Source: Allochromatium vinosum DSM 180
Lineage (GTDB): Bacteria; Pseudomonadota; Gammaproteobacteria; Chromatiales; Chromatiaceae
NCBI RefSeq assembly: GCF_000025485.1
Contig: NC_013851.1
Span: 2,461,501 to 2,525,500, forward strand
Reading direction: 5' to 3'
Length of the DNA stretch: 64,000 nucleotides
How positions within the stretch are numbered: the first letter of the stretch is position 1; the number at the start of each line of letters is the position of its first letter. The notes beneath the pieces were generated by a model. That model did no database searches and was not told the DNA's origin. It saw only the letters and a program-made list of their open reading frames with translations. This document shows positions 28,005-36,639 of the stretch, piece by piece. Position numbers and translations under genes: made by a program.

Positions 28005-29989
28005 TGGTGCCTGAACTCGGTCATTTCGCCCTGCTGCTGGCGCTGGTGCTGACGCTGGTCCAGGCCAGCGTGCCCCTGATCGGCAGCTTCACCGGCAATC
28101 GTGCCTGGATGGCCATGGCGCGTCCGCTGGCCTGGGGCCAGCTCACCTTCATCGGCATCGCTTTTCTCTGTCTGCTGATCGCCTTCCTGGACGACGACTT
28201 CTCGGTTCTCTATGTCGCGTCCAATTCCAACACCCTGATGCCGACGCTCTACAAGATCTCGGCCATCTGGGGCGCGCACGAAGGTTCGCTGCTGCTGTGG
28301 ATCCTGATGCTCGCCGGCTGGGGCGCGGCGGTCGCGCAGTTCAGCCGCAACCTGCCGCTGCCGATGATCGCGCGCGTCATCTCGGTGCAGGCGATGATCG
28401 CCATCGGTTTCATGCTGTTCACGCTGCTGACCTCCAACCCCTTCGACCGCATCTTCCCGGCACCGCTCGAAGGCCGTGACCTCAATCCGCTGTTGCAGGA
28501 TCCGGGGCTGGCCATCCATCCGCCGATGCTCTACATGGGCTACGTTGGCTTCTCGGTCGCCTTTGCGTTTGCCATCGCCGCGCTGATCGGCGGCAAGCTG
28601 GATGCGGCCTGGGCGCGCTGGTCGCGGCCCTGGACCACGGTCGCCTGGGTGTTCCTGACCATCGGCATCGCGCTCGGCTCCTGGTGGGCCTATTACGAAC
28701 TCGGCTGGGGCGGCTGGTGGTTCTGGGATCCGGTCGAGAACGCCTCCTTCATGCCCTGGCTGGTCGGCACCGCGCTGATGCACTCGCTGGCCGTGACCGA
28801 GAAGCGCGCCGCCTTCAAGAACTGGACGGTGCTGCTGGCGATCTCGACCTTCTCGCTCTCCTTGCTCGGCACCTTCCTGGTGCGCTCGGGCGTGCTGACC
28901 TCGGTCCACGCCTTCGCCACCGACCCGACGCGCGGCAGCTTCATCCTGCTGTTCCTGTGCGTGGTCATCGGCGGTTCGCTCGCGCTCTATGCCTGGCGCG
29001 CGCCGACGATCTCCGGCGGCGGGCGCTTCGATCTGCTCTCGCGCGAGACCTTCCTGCTCATCAACAACCTGCTGCTGACCACGCTCGCGGTGCTGGTGCT
29101 GTTCGGTACGCTCGCCCCGCTGATCTACGAGGCGGCTGGCTGGGGCAAGATCTCGGTCGGCTTTCCCTGGTTCAACAAGATGTTCGTCGCCCTGTCGCCG
29201 CTGCTGATCCTGGCCACGGCCATCGGGCCGCATGTGCACTGGAAGCATGACGAAGCCTGGCGGCTGGTGCGCGCGCTCTGGATCGCGCTGGCGCTCGGGA
29301 TCGCGGCCGTCCTCACCGTCTCGCTGCCGGGTATGTCCGCCGATCAGATGGCGACCGGATTCGGTGTCGGCATGGCGGTGTGGCTGGCTGCGTCTCATCT
29401 GGTCAGCCTGTTCGACCGGCTCAAGCACAAGGGCGGACTGCGCGGTCTCAAGGCCGATCTCACCGGCAACAGTCGCGGCTATTACGGCATGTGGCTGGCG
29501 CACATGGGACTGGCGGTCTTCATCGTCGGCGTGACCATGGTCTCGATCCACGGCGAAGAGACCGACGTGCGTATGTCGCCCGGCGCCAGCCACGAGGCCT
29601 CCGGCTATCGCTTCCAGTTCAACGGCGTGACCGCCATCCCCGGCCCCAACTATCAGGCGTTCCGGGGCGACTTCGTCGTCTATCGCGGTGAGCGCGAGAT
29701 CGCCCGGCTCTATCCCGAGAAGCGCAAATATGTCTCAGGCGGGATGCCCATGACCGAGGCGGCCATCGACGCCGGGTTCCTGCGCGACATCTATATCTCG
29801 CTCGGCGAGCCGGTCGGCGTCCAGGGCGACTGGGCCTTGCGCCTCTATCACAAACCCTATGTGCGCTGGATCTGGCTCGGCTGCATCCTGATGGCCATCG
29901 GCGGCACGCTGGCCGCGACCGACCGGCGTTATCGTACCGTCCGCCAGACGGCAACCGTTCCGACCGACGTCGCTCTGGCCAAGGCTTGA
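28004..29989 (+). CDS. ccmF: Haem lyase subunit CcmF
   Basis: A 661-residue polytopic membrane protein (about 15 helices), core of the CcmFGHI haem lyase that transfers haem to apocytochrome CXXCH motifs. The WWD motif is GWGGWWFWDPVENASFMPW; conserved GAHEGSLLLW and HPPMLYMGYVGFSVAFAFA lie before it. A large periplasmic loop stands near the C-terminus (about 515-620). Length is normal. It is translationally coupled to ccmE. Confidence 0.96.
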   Translation: MVPELGHFALLLALVLTLVQASVPLIGSFTGNRAWMAMARPLAWGQLTFIGIAFLCLLIAFLDDDFSVLYVASNSNTLMPTLYKISAIWGAHEGSLLLWILMLAGWGAAVAQFSRNLPLPMIARVISVQAMIAIGFMLFTLLTSNPFDRIFPAPLEGRDLNPLLQDPGLAIHPPMLYMGYVGFSVAFAFAIAALIGGKLDAAWARWSRPWTTVAWVFLTIGIALGSWWAYYELGWGGWWFWDPVENASFMPWLVGTALMHSLAVTEKRAAFKNWTVLLAISTFSLSLLGTFLVRSGVLTSVHAFATDPTRGSFILLFLCVVIGGSLALYAWRAPTISGGGRFDLLSRETFLLINNLLLTTLAVLVLFGTLAPLIYEAAGWGKISVGFPWFNKMFVALSPLLILATAIGPHVHWKHDEAWRLVRALWIALALGIAAVLTVSLPGMSADQMATGFGVGMAVWLAASHLVSLFDRLKHKGGLRGLKADLTGNSRGYYGMWLAHMGLAVFIVGVTMVSIHGEETDVRMSPGASHEASGYRFQFNGVTAIPGPNYQAFRGDFVVYRGEREIARLYPEKRKYVSGGMPMTEAAIDAGFLRDIYISLGEPVGVQGDWALRLYHKPYVRWIWLGCILMAIGGTLAATDRRYRTVRQTATVPTDVALAKA

Positions 29990-29999
29990 AGGACCGATC

Positions 30000-30545
30000 A
30001 TGAACACCTCTGCCAAACGCGCTCTCATCCCGCTCGGGATCTTTCTGGCCCTGGCCGCCCTGCTCTTCTACGGGCTGCAACTGGACCCGCGCAAAATCCC
30101 CTCGCCGCTGGTCGACAAACCGGCGCCTGAGTTCAGCCTGCCCGATCTCAAGGATCCCAACCAGACTCTGACCCGTGACATCCTCATCGGTCAGGTGTCG
30201 CTGGTGAACGTCTGGGCCTCCTGGTGCCCGTCCTGCCGCCAGGAACACGCCGAACTCATGCGTATCGCGCGCGAGCACGGTGTGCGCGTGATCGGCTTCA
30301 ACTGGAAGGACACCCGGCCCGAGGCACTGGCCATGCTCCAGCGCTATGGCGATCCCTATACGGTCTCCCTCTATGACCCGGACAACAAGGCCGGGATCGA
30401 CTGGGGCGTCTATGGCGCACCCGAGACCTTCATCGTCGACGCCGAGGGCATCATCCGTCACAAGCGGGTCGGGCCGATCGACGCCCAGGTCTGGGCCGAG
30501 GAGATCCAGCCCATCGTCGCGCGCTACCAAGGAGGCAAACCATGA
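30000..30545 (+). CDS. ccmG: Periplasmic thiol:disulfide reductase CcmG (DsbE)
   Basis: A 181-residue membrane-anchored thioredoxin-fold protein. One N-terminal helix (about 8-24) is followed by the active site WASWCPSCRQEH and the family-specific GVYGAPETFIVDAEG, whose cis-proline faces the active site. It keeps CcmH and apocytochrome cysteines reduced. Its stop overlaps the ccmH start. Confidence 0.95.
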   Translation: MNTSAKRALIPLGIFLALAALLFYGLQLDPRKIPSPLVDKPAPEFSLPDLKDPNQTLTRDILIGQVSLVNVWASWCPSCRQEHAELMRIAREHGVRVIGFNWKDTRPEALAMLQRYGDPYTVSLYDPDNKAGIDWGVYGAPETFIVDAEGIIRHKRVGPIDAQVWAEEIQPIVARYQGGKP

Positions 30546-31036
30546 TCCGGACTCAGACCCAGTCGCTCGTGGCCGCGCTGACGCTGGCCGGCGCCCTGCT
30601 GACGACCGCTCCGGCTCACGCCTTCACCCTGGAAGAGTTCACCTTCGAGGATCCGGCGCGCACCCAGGAATTCCGCGATCTCACCAGCGAGCTGCGCTGT
30701 CTGGTCTGTCAGAACGAGTCGCTCGCCGGTTCGCAGGCCGGCGTCGCCCAGGATCTGCGCAAAGAGGTCTACCGCCTGATGCAGGAAGGCAAGAGCCGTC
30801 AGGAGGTCATCGACTTCCTGGTCGAACGCTATGGCGACTTCGTGCTCTATGAGCCGCCGCTCAAACCCTCGACCCTGGTGCTCTGGTTCGGCCCCTTCCT
30901 GTTCGTCGGTTTCGGCGCCTATCTGCTCGCGCGCACGCTCCAGCGCAAGAAGGCCGAACCCGAACAGGATCTGAGCGAGGCCGAACGCGCCCGACTGCAA
31001 CAGCTACTCGCCAAGACCGGCGATCAACACGACTGA
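30542..31036 (+). CDS. ccmH: Cytochrome c maturation protein CcmH
   Basis: A 164-residue protein with a signal peptide (about 1-27), the redox motif LRCLVCQNESLAGS, and one C-terminal membrane helix (about 104-122). It reduces the apocytochrome disulfide within the haem lyase. This is the short CcmH form; the TPR part is the separate next gene. Its ATG overlaps the ccmG stop. Confidence 0.95.
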   Translation: MIRTQTQSLVAALTLAGALLTTAPAHAFTLEEFTFEDPARTQEFRDLTSELRCLVCQNESLAGSQAGVAQDLRKEVYRLMQEGKSRQEVIDFLVERYGDFVLYEPPLKPSTLVLWFGPFLFVGFGAYLLARTLQRKKAEPEQDLSEAERARLQQLLAKTGDQHD

Positions 31037-31046
31037 CTCGAACCCC

Positions 31047-32393
31047 ATGATCATCTTCTGGATTCTCGCCGGTATTCTGCTGGCCCTGTCGCTCGTCTTC
31101 GTGCTCGCGCCGCTGGTGCGCCCCACGCCGCCGGATACCGCGCCCGGTCAGGATCGACTCAACCTGGAAGTCTTCCAGCAGCGCCTGAAGGAACTCGACG
31201 CCGACCTGGAGGGCGGTTTTCTCGATCAGGCACAGTACGACGCCGCACGGCGCGATCTGGAGCGCGAGTTGCTCTACGATCTGGACGGTGCCGAGACGGC
31301 GGCGACCACCGAGCATTCGAGTTCCGCACTCAGCCGCTGGGCACTGGCACTGGTCCTGACCATCGTCGTTCCGGCCGCCACCGTACTGGCCTACCTAGAG
31401 ATCGGCCGGACTGATCTGATCGACCAGCGCCAGACGGCCGCCATGGCGGACGGCGCCAACACCGAGGCCGCCTCGCTGGAAGAACTGGTCCAGCAGTTGG
31501 AAAAACGGCTCGAACAGGAACCGGCGAACATCGATGGCTGGATGATGCTCAGCCGTACCTATCTGGCCATGGGGCGACTCAACGCCGGCGCCAAGGCGAT
31601 GGAGCGCGCCTATGCGCTCGCGCCCAATGAGGTCGAACTCAAGATCGCCTATGCCGAGGTGTTGGGACTCGCCGATCCCAACAAGAGCCTGCTGGGGCGT
31701 CCCGCCGAGCTGATCGCCGAGGCGCTGGCTCAGGAGCCGACCAATTCCAATGCCCGCTGGTTCTCGGGTCTGGTCGCGTTCCAGCGGGGCCAGTATCAGG
31801 CCGCCCGGACGACCTGGCAGAGCATCCTCGACGAACTCGCCCCGGAGAGCGAGGAAGCAGACAATCTCAGAAAGATGATGGACGAGGCGCTGCGTCGCGC
31901 TGGGATTCCAGCCGAGACCGCATCGGTCACACCAGGCGAAGCGGGTGAAACGACAGCCTCCGAAACCGAGGCTTCCGCATCCGCCACGCCCCAAGCCGAC
32001 ACGGCGGACACGCAGACAGAGAGCGAGGTGCCGGCTGCCACGTCACGAACGAGTCTGACCGTAGCGGTCAGCCTCGACCCGAGCGTCTCCGATCGCGTCT
32101 CACCCGACGATACGGTCTTCGTCTTCGCGCGTGCCGTTCAGGGGCCGCCGATGCCGCTGGCCGTACAGCGTCTCCAGGTCAAGGATCTGCCCGCCACTGT
32201 GACGCTCGACGACAGTCAGGCCATGAATCCGGCCCTGCGGCTGTCGGCCTTCGAGCAGGTTCAGGTCGGAGCACGGGTCTCGATGAGTGGCCAGGCCACG
32301 CCCCAGCCAGGCGACCTGTTCGGCGAATCGGAACCGGTTCAGCGTGATGCCGGGAGCAATGTCCGGATCCGCATCGATCGAGTGCGACCCTGA
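31047..32393 (+). CDS. ccmI: Cytochrome c maturation TPR protein CcmI
   Basis: A 448-residue protein with two N-terminal membrane helices (about 1-23 and 93-113) bracketing a cytoplasmic loop with a leucine zipper-like segment. It is followed by periplasmic TPR repeats (about 145-280, with WMMLSRTYLAMGRLNAGAKAMERAY) that hold the C-terminus of apocytochromes. A low-complexity Ala/Glu/Thr linker (about 290-330) leads to a beta-rich C-terminal domain (DTVFVFARAVQGPPMPLAVQRL), known from fused CcmH/CcmI proteins. It is the last gene of the ccm operon, 10 bases after ccmH. Confidence 0.92.
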   Translation: MIIFWILAGILLALSLVFVLAPLVRPTPPDTAPGQDRLNLEVFQQRLKELDADLEGGFLDQAQYDAARRDLERELLYDLDGAETAATTEHSSSALSRWALALVLTIVVPAATVLAYLEIGRTDLIDQRQTAAMADGANTEAASLEELVQQLEKRLEQEPANIDGWMMLSRTYLAMGRLNAGAKAMERAYALAPNEVELKIAYAEVLGLADPNKSLLGRPAELIAEALAQEPTNSNARWFSGLVAFQRGQYQAARTTWQSILDELAPESEEADNLRKMMDEALRRAGIPAETASVTPGEAGETTASETEASASATPQADTADTQTESEVPAATSRTSLTVAVSLDPSVSDRVSPDDTVFVFARAVQGPPMPLAVQRLQVKDLPATVTLDDSQAMNPALRLSAFEQVQVGARVSMSGQATPQPGDLFGESEPVQRDAGSNVRIRIDRVRP

Positions 32394-32455
32394 AGGCCAA
32401 AACGGGCGTACAGGACGCTGTGTCCTGGCGCCCGGCTTCGATCATCGAGTCCGGC

Positions 32456-32941
32456 TCAACCCGGGACGGACTTTTCGTAGGTGCCGACCAACTCGGCATG
32501 AGCCAGGATGTGGTCGTCCATCGCCAGCAGCAGATCGTCCTTGCCGGGTGTTCCCAGTGCCTCCGGCAGCCGCACATCCAATGCATAGAGCCGATGGAAA
32601 TAGCGGTGACGTCCGATCGGTGGACAGGGTCCGCCATAACCCGTCCGCCCCCAGCTATTGATCCCCTCCCCCGCGCCTTCGGGCAATCCATGACGCGCCG
32701 TATCCTCGGGCAATCCTCCGCAATCCGGCGGGATGTTGTAGAGGATCCAGTGATCCCAGACCATGCGCGGCGCGGCCGGATCGGGCGCATCCGGGTCGTC
32801 GACGATCAACACCAGACTCTGGGTTCCCTCCGGCAGGTTCTCCCAGCTCAACGGCGGCGAGCAGTCTTCGCCCACGGAGGTGTAACGCGTTGGAATGGCT
32901 TCGCCATCGACGAAAGCGTCAGATTTGAGAACCAGTGCCAT
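32456..32941 (-). CDS. YbhB/YbcL-type PEBP (Raf kinase inhibitor-like) protein
   Basis: A 161-residue protein of the phosphatidylethanolamine-binding protein family. Family motifs: SPPLSWENLPEGTQSLVLIVDDPDAPDP, WDHWILYNIP, GYGGPCPPIGRHRYFHRLYALD. No signal peptide is present, so it is cytosolic. The bacterial function is not established. It is convergent with ccmI with a 62-bp gap and divergent from the EF-G-like gene. Confidence 0.9.
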   Translation of the reverse strand: MALVLKSDAFVDGEAIPTRYTSVGEDCSPPLSWENLPEGTQSLVLIVDDPDAPDPAAPRMVWDHWILYNIPPDCGGLPEDTARHGLPEGAGEGINSWGRTGYGGPCPPIGRHRYFHRLYALDVRLPEALGTPGKDDLLLAMDDHILAHAELVGTYEKSVPG

Positions 32942-33117
32942 TTTTTGGCCTCCAGCGTTGTGCTAACGTTTGAACCAAGACAGGATCGAACCGCACCCCA
33001 AGGTGATTTCGGCACGATTCCACAGCGAACGATCCCCGTTTCGGGGCATGACAGGCCGTCACGGGTGTGCGGTTCGATCAACTCAGCGATCATCACGACC
33101 CTAGCTGTGCGTCCTTC

Positions 33118-33147
33118 GGCGGCCCGCCATATCGGCCGCCGCGTTTT
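33118..33147 (+). terminator. Terminator-like hairpin inside the leader region
   Basis: Stem CGGCGGC (33118-33124) with GCCGCCG (33135-33141), ten-base loop, followed by CGTTTTA. No annotated plus-strand gene ends just before it (ccmI ends 725 bp upstream), so it would terminate either a leader transcript or an unannotated short RNA. Confidence 0.5.
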
Positions 33148-33173
33148 ATCTCTCTGCCGATCACCGGCGCCAG

Positions 33174-33222
33174 GACCGTCCCCTTGGTCCTCGACGAAGC
33201 CGCACGTTCGACCGTCCCCTTG
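33174..33222. repeat. Two 13-bp direct repeats, 36-bp period
   Basis: GACCGTCCCCTTG occurs at 33174-33186 and again at 33210-33222, both just downstream of the hairpin and upstream of the EF-G-like gene. The 36-bp spacing is not far from three or four helical turns and could suit paired protein binding; this is speculative. Confidence 0.6.
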
Positions 33223-33374
33223 ATCTAGGGCAACTCCAGCGCGATTTCACCCCCAGTACGGCCTGAGCCCCACTCCGGTTGCAGTATACTTTCGATTCGT
33301 TCGGATGAACGTCCCTGGGCGCTGGTTCGCTCAAGCGCCCCGATTTCCACTCAAGCGCCACGACGGGATCCAAG

Positions 33375-35420
33375 ATGTCTGACTACAATGCCGAGGACGT
33401 CCGCAACATCGCCCTGGTCGGTCACGCCGGCTCCGGAAAGACCACCCTGGTGGAGGCGCTGCTCGCGGCCACCGGCGTCATCAATGTGCCCGGCAACGTG
33501 ACCAAGGGCACCACGGTCTGCGACTTCGACCCCATGGAAAAGGAGTTGCAGCACTCGCTCGACGCCGCCATCTCCAGCTTCACCACCAGCGGCAAGCACA
33601 TCAATCTGATCGATACCCCCGGCTATCCCGATTTCCTCGGTCGCAGCCTCTCTGTATTGCCGGCGGTCGAGACCGCCGCCCTGGTCATCAATGCCCAGGC
33701 CGGCATCGAGTCCATGACCACGCGCCTGATGAAGGCGGCCGACAACCGGCATCTGTGCCGGCTGATCATCGTCAACCAGATCGATGCCGAGCAGATCGAC
33801 CTGGAGCAGGTGACGGCCCAGATCCGCGAGACCTTCGGCCCCGAGTGTCTGCCGATCAACCTGCCGGCCGACGGCGGCAAGCGCGTCGTCGACTGCTTCT
33901 TCCAGCCCAGCGGCGGACCCACGGACTTCTCCTCGGTCGAGGAGGCGCACAGTCAGATCATTGATCAGGTGGTCGAGGTCGACGAGGATCTGATGGCGCT
34001 CTATCTGGAGCAGGGCCAGGAACTCCAGCCCGAGCAGCTCCACGATCCCTTCGAGGCGGCGCTGCGCGAGGCGCATCTGATGCCGATCTGCTATGTCTCG
34101 GCCCAGACTGGCGCCGGAATCCCGGAGCTGCTGGAGATCCTGGCGCGCCTGATGCCGAATCCGGCCGAGGGCAATCCACCGCCCTTCCTCAAGGGTGAGG
34201 GCGCAGCCATGGAGCCGGTGCGCGTCAGTCCCGATCCGAGCCAGCACGTCGTGGCCCATGTGTTCAAGATCCTCAACGACCCCTATCGCGGCAAGATCGG
34301 CATCTTCCGCGTCCATCAGGGGCGCATCACCCCGGCCAGCCAGCTCTTCGTCGGCGACGCGCGCAAGCCCTTCAAGGTCAGCCATCTCTATCGCGTACAT
34401 GGCAATGATCTGATCGAGGTCGACGAGGGCGTACCGGGTGACATCCTGGCCGTCACCCGGGTCGAGGACATCCATTTCGACGCCGTGCTGCACGACTCGC
34501 ACGACGAGGATCATTTCCATCTCACGACCATGGAGTGCCCGGTGCCGCTGTTCGGGTTGGCGATCAACACCACCAAGCGTGGCGACGAACAGAAGCTCAC
34601 CGACGCGCTCAACAAGCTGCGCTCGGAAGATCCCTGCTTCCACATCGAGCACAACGCCAGTGCCAACGAGACCGTGGTGCGCGGACTCGGGGAGGCCCAT
34701 CTCAAGGTGGTGCTGCGCCGGCTGACCGAGCAGTTCCATGTCGACGTCGAGACCCGGCCGCCGAGCATCCCCTATCGCGAGACCATCCTGGGTCAGGCCG
34801 AGGGCCATCATCGGCACAAAAAGCAAACCGGCGGCGCCGGCCAGTTCGGCGAGGTCTATCTGCGGGTCGAACCCAAGGCACGCGGGACGGGATTCGAGTT
34901 CGTCGATGCTGTGGTCGGCGGGGCCATTCCGGGCAACTTCATCCCCTCGATCGAAAAGGGTGTGCGTCAGGTACTGGAAGAAGGCGCTATCGCCGGTTAT
35001 CCGCTCCAGGATCTAAAAGTCACCGTCTACGACGGCAAGTACCACTCGGTCGATTCCAAGGACATCGCCTTCGCCACGGCCGGGCGCAAAGCCTTCATCG
35101 AGGCCGTGCTCAAGGCCCAGCCGGTGATCCTGGAACCGATCGTCAAGATCCGCATCACGGCTCAGGACAGTGCCATGGGCGATCTGGCCGGAGATCTGTC
35201 GAACCGGCGCGGCCGCATCAACGGCAGTGAGTCCAAGAGCCGCGGGCGCGTGGTCATCGAGGGCGAGGTGCCGCTGGCCGAGCTGGAGGGGTATGACGCA
35301 CGGCTCAAGTCGCTCACAGGCGGCGAAGGGACCTACAGCATCGAGTTGAGCCACTACGACCCGGTGCCGGGCAACATCCAGAAGCCGTTGATGGACGCCT
35401 ATCAGCGCGCCGAGGATTGA
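33375..35420 (+). CDS. Elongation factor G-like GTPase (EF-G2 type)
   Basis: A 681-residue translational GTPase with all five EF-G domains: P-loop GHAGSGKTTLVEA, G3 DTPGYPDF, and later GHHRHKKQTGGAGQFGEV and VRQVLEEGAIAGYPLQDLKV. It belongs to the EF-G-like (EF-G2) group rather than canonical FusA: the switch region is short, the G4 motif is NQID instead of NKID/NKMD, and no rpsL, rpsG or tuf genes surround it. In such paralogues the role (translocation under stress, ribosome recycling, or none essential) varies. It stands alone on the plus strand. Confidence 0.9.
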   Translation: MSDYNAEDVRNIALVGHAGSGKTTLVEALLAATGVINVPGNVTKGTTVCDFDPMEKELQHSLDAAISSFTTSGKHINLIDTPGYPDFLGRSLSVLPAVETAALVINAQAGIESMTTRLMKAADNRHLCRLIIVNQIDAEQIDLEQVTAQIRETFGPECLPINLPADGGKRVVDCFFQPSGGPTDFSSVEEAHSQIIDQVVEVDEDLMALYLEQGQELQPEQLHDPFEAALREAHLMPICYVSAQTGAGIPELLEILARLMPNPAEGNPPPFLKGEGAAMEPVRVSPDPSQHVVAHVFKILNDPYRGKIGIFRVHQGRITPASQLFVGDARKPFKVSHLYRVHGNDLIEVDEGVPGDILAVTRVEDIHFDAVLHDSHDEDHFHLTTMECPVPLFGLAINTTKRGDEQKLTDALNKLRSEDPCFHIEHNASANETVVRGLGEAHLKVVLRRLTEQFHVDVETRPPSIPYRETILGQAEGHHRHKKQTGGAGQFGEVYLRVEPKARGTGFEFVDAVVGGAIPGNFIPSIEKGVRQVLEEGAIAGYPLQDLKVTVYDGKYHSVDSKDIAFATAGRKAFIEAVLKAQPVILEPIVKIRITAQDSAMGDLAGDLSNRRGRINGSESKSRGRVVIEGEVPLAELEGYDARLKSLTGGEGTYSIELSHYDPVPGNIQKPLMDAYQRAED

Positions 35421-35434
35421 GCGCTCCCCCCAGC

Positions 35435-35453
35435 CGCCTCCGAACCGGAGGCG
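35435..35453 (+). terminator. Hairpin after the EF-G-like gene
   Basis: Stem CGCCTCC / GGAGGCG with a five-base loop (35435-35453), starting 14 bases after the stop codon. No T-tract follows, so termination strength is uncertain. Confidence 0.45.
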
Positions 35454-35512
35454 TCGATCCATGGCTCAGACGCGTGCTGTGGCCATGGATCTCCAGCCGC
35501 CTGTTCCGCGCG

Positions 35513-35935
35513 CTAGGCGTGCGTGCCGAGCGCGCCGGTCTCTGGTGCCTGAGGTTCCGGTGAATCGCGATGACTCCGGGTCATCGACCAGAGCATCAGG
35601 CCGAGCCAGCCGATGATCGTCCAGCCGAGCAGGACGTTGAGCACACTGATGGCCACACGCCGACGGTGGCCCTGGTCGAACGCCAGCCAGGTCGGCAGCA
35701 GATAGAACAGGATCAGGAGCGCGGAGATGAACCATCCGCGAACGTCGATCGGATAGATGGCATCGACGGCCAGCAGCAGGAGCAGCCAGACCAGGACGAA
35801 GACGGGAATACCGCGTCTCAGACCGAGCCGGCGCAGATTCCCGACGAGTACCGGCGGAAGGCGTCGCTCGATGGCGGCGATCCAGGTACGAGAGTTTGAA
35901 TTTTGAGCAGGGTTGGTCGCTTGGTGTCGATCCAT
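35513..35935 (-). CDS. Small membrane protein with superinfection-immunity (T4 Imm-like) domain
   Basis: A 140-residue protein. Two or three hydrophobic segments (about 44-62, 68-86 and 102-122) include YLLPTWLAFDQGHRRRVAISVLNVLLGWTIIGWLGLMLWS. The A..LNxLLGWTxIGWxxxLxW pattern is that of the superinfection immunity family named after phage T4 Imm. Most chromosomal members are of unknown function and not phage defence genes. It converges on the EF-G-like gene; the upstream 186 bp to the next gene hold nothing I recognise. Confidence 0.65.
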   Translation of the reverse strand: MDRHQATNPAQNSNSRTWIAAIERRLPPVLVGNLRRLGLRRGIPVFVLVWLLLLLAVDAIYPIDVRGWFISALLILFYLLPTWLAFDQGHRRRVAISVLNVLLGWTIIGWLGLMLWSMTRSHRDSPEPQAPETGALGTHA

Positions 35936-36121
35936 ACGGGGTCTCCGGGAGCAGAAAGATATCCGGCGCGAAGCATAGCCTGTAACCCGACCCTGATGCC
36001 AAGGCGGATGGGGCTACCCGATCTATCGCATCCGCGTTGAACCTAGGGATTTCCCTTATATCGAGTTTTGAAATACCATACCGGAAATCTTCCCGAGTAT
36101 TTCATACACGAGAAAGCAAAC

Positions 36122-36634
36122 ATGCGAACGCTGTCCACGGTCTTGCTTGCCGCGATCGTCCCAACGCTCCTGACCGCATCACACACCACACCGCGTCTGA
36201 TCGAAACACGACCGAGCGCCGAGACGAGAACCGAAATCGACCAGGATCTGCATTGTCTGGCCCTAAACATCTACCACGAAGCCCGCTCCGAGCCGGAATC
36301 CGGCCAGATCGCCGTCGCCCGCGTGACCCTGAACCGGGTCGAGTCAGAGGCCTTTCCCGAATCGATCTGCGGCGTCGTCAAACAGGGCAGCCAGAAGCGT
36401 CATCGCTGTCAATTCTCCTGGTGGTGTGACGGAAAGCCCGATGACCCCAAAGAACAAAAGGCCTGGAAGCGCTCTCTGGAGATCAGCCGCCGTGTCCTGG
36501 CCGACGAGGTTCCGGACCCGACCGACGGCGCGCTCTACTACCACACCGACTATGTCAGCCCCAAGTGGTCGCGACACCTCGAGCGCACCACACGCATCGG
36601 GCGCCATCTGTTCTATCGCCCCACCCAGAGTTAG
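36122..36634 (+). CDS. SleB-type cell wall hydrolase
   Basis: A 170-residue secreted protein with an N-terminal hydrophobic segment (about 3-20). The SleB/hydrolase_2 domain shows LALNIYHEARSEPESGQIAVARVTLNRV (catalytic-site glutamate in YHEAR), CGVVKQGSQKRHRCQFSWWCDG and GALYYHTDYVSPKWSR. The family cleaves peptidoglycan as lytic transglycosylase or amidase. I chose the ATG at 36122 since the signal peptide starts there; an upstream in-frame ATG at 36068 would add 18 polar residues. The gene ends six bases before the convergent DedA gene. Confidence 0.88.
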   Translation: MRTLSTVLLAAIVPTLLTASHTTPRLIETRPSAETRTEIDQDLHCLALNIYHEARSEPESGQIAVARVTLNRVESEAFPESICGVVKQGSQKRHRCQFSWWCDGKPDDPKEQKAWKRSLEISRRVLADEVPDPTDGALYYHTDYVSPKWSRHLERTTRIGRHLFYRPTQS

Positions 36635-36639
36635 TCGGC

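Larger units (their letters stand above)
32942..33374. other. 433-bp divergent intergenic region before the EF-G-like gene
   Basis: No credible coding frame. It holds a terminator-like hairpin on the plus strand (33118-33147), a 13-bp direct repeat (33174-33186 and 33210-33222), and a TATACT -10-like box at 33285-33290, about 85 bases before the ATG at 33375, with no good -35. The layout could be a leader with early termination or a small RNA ahead of the GTPase gene. Confidence 0.5.

Noticed and set aside
27782-29593. 603-codon minus-strand frame opposite ccmE/ccmF
   Set aside because: Same antisense composition (Gln, Arg, His, Glu-rich) and no motif; ccmF is certain on the plus strand.
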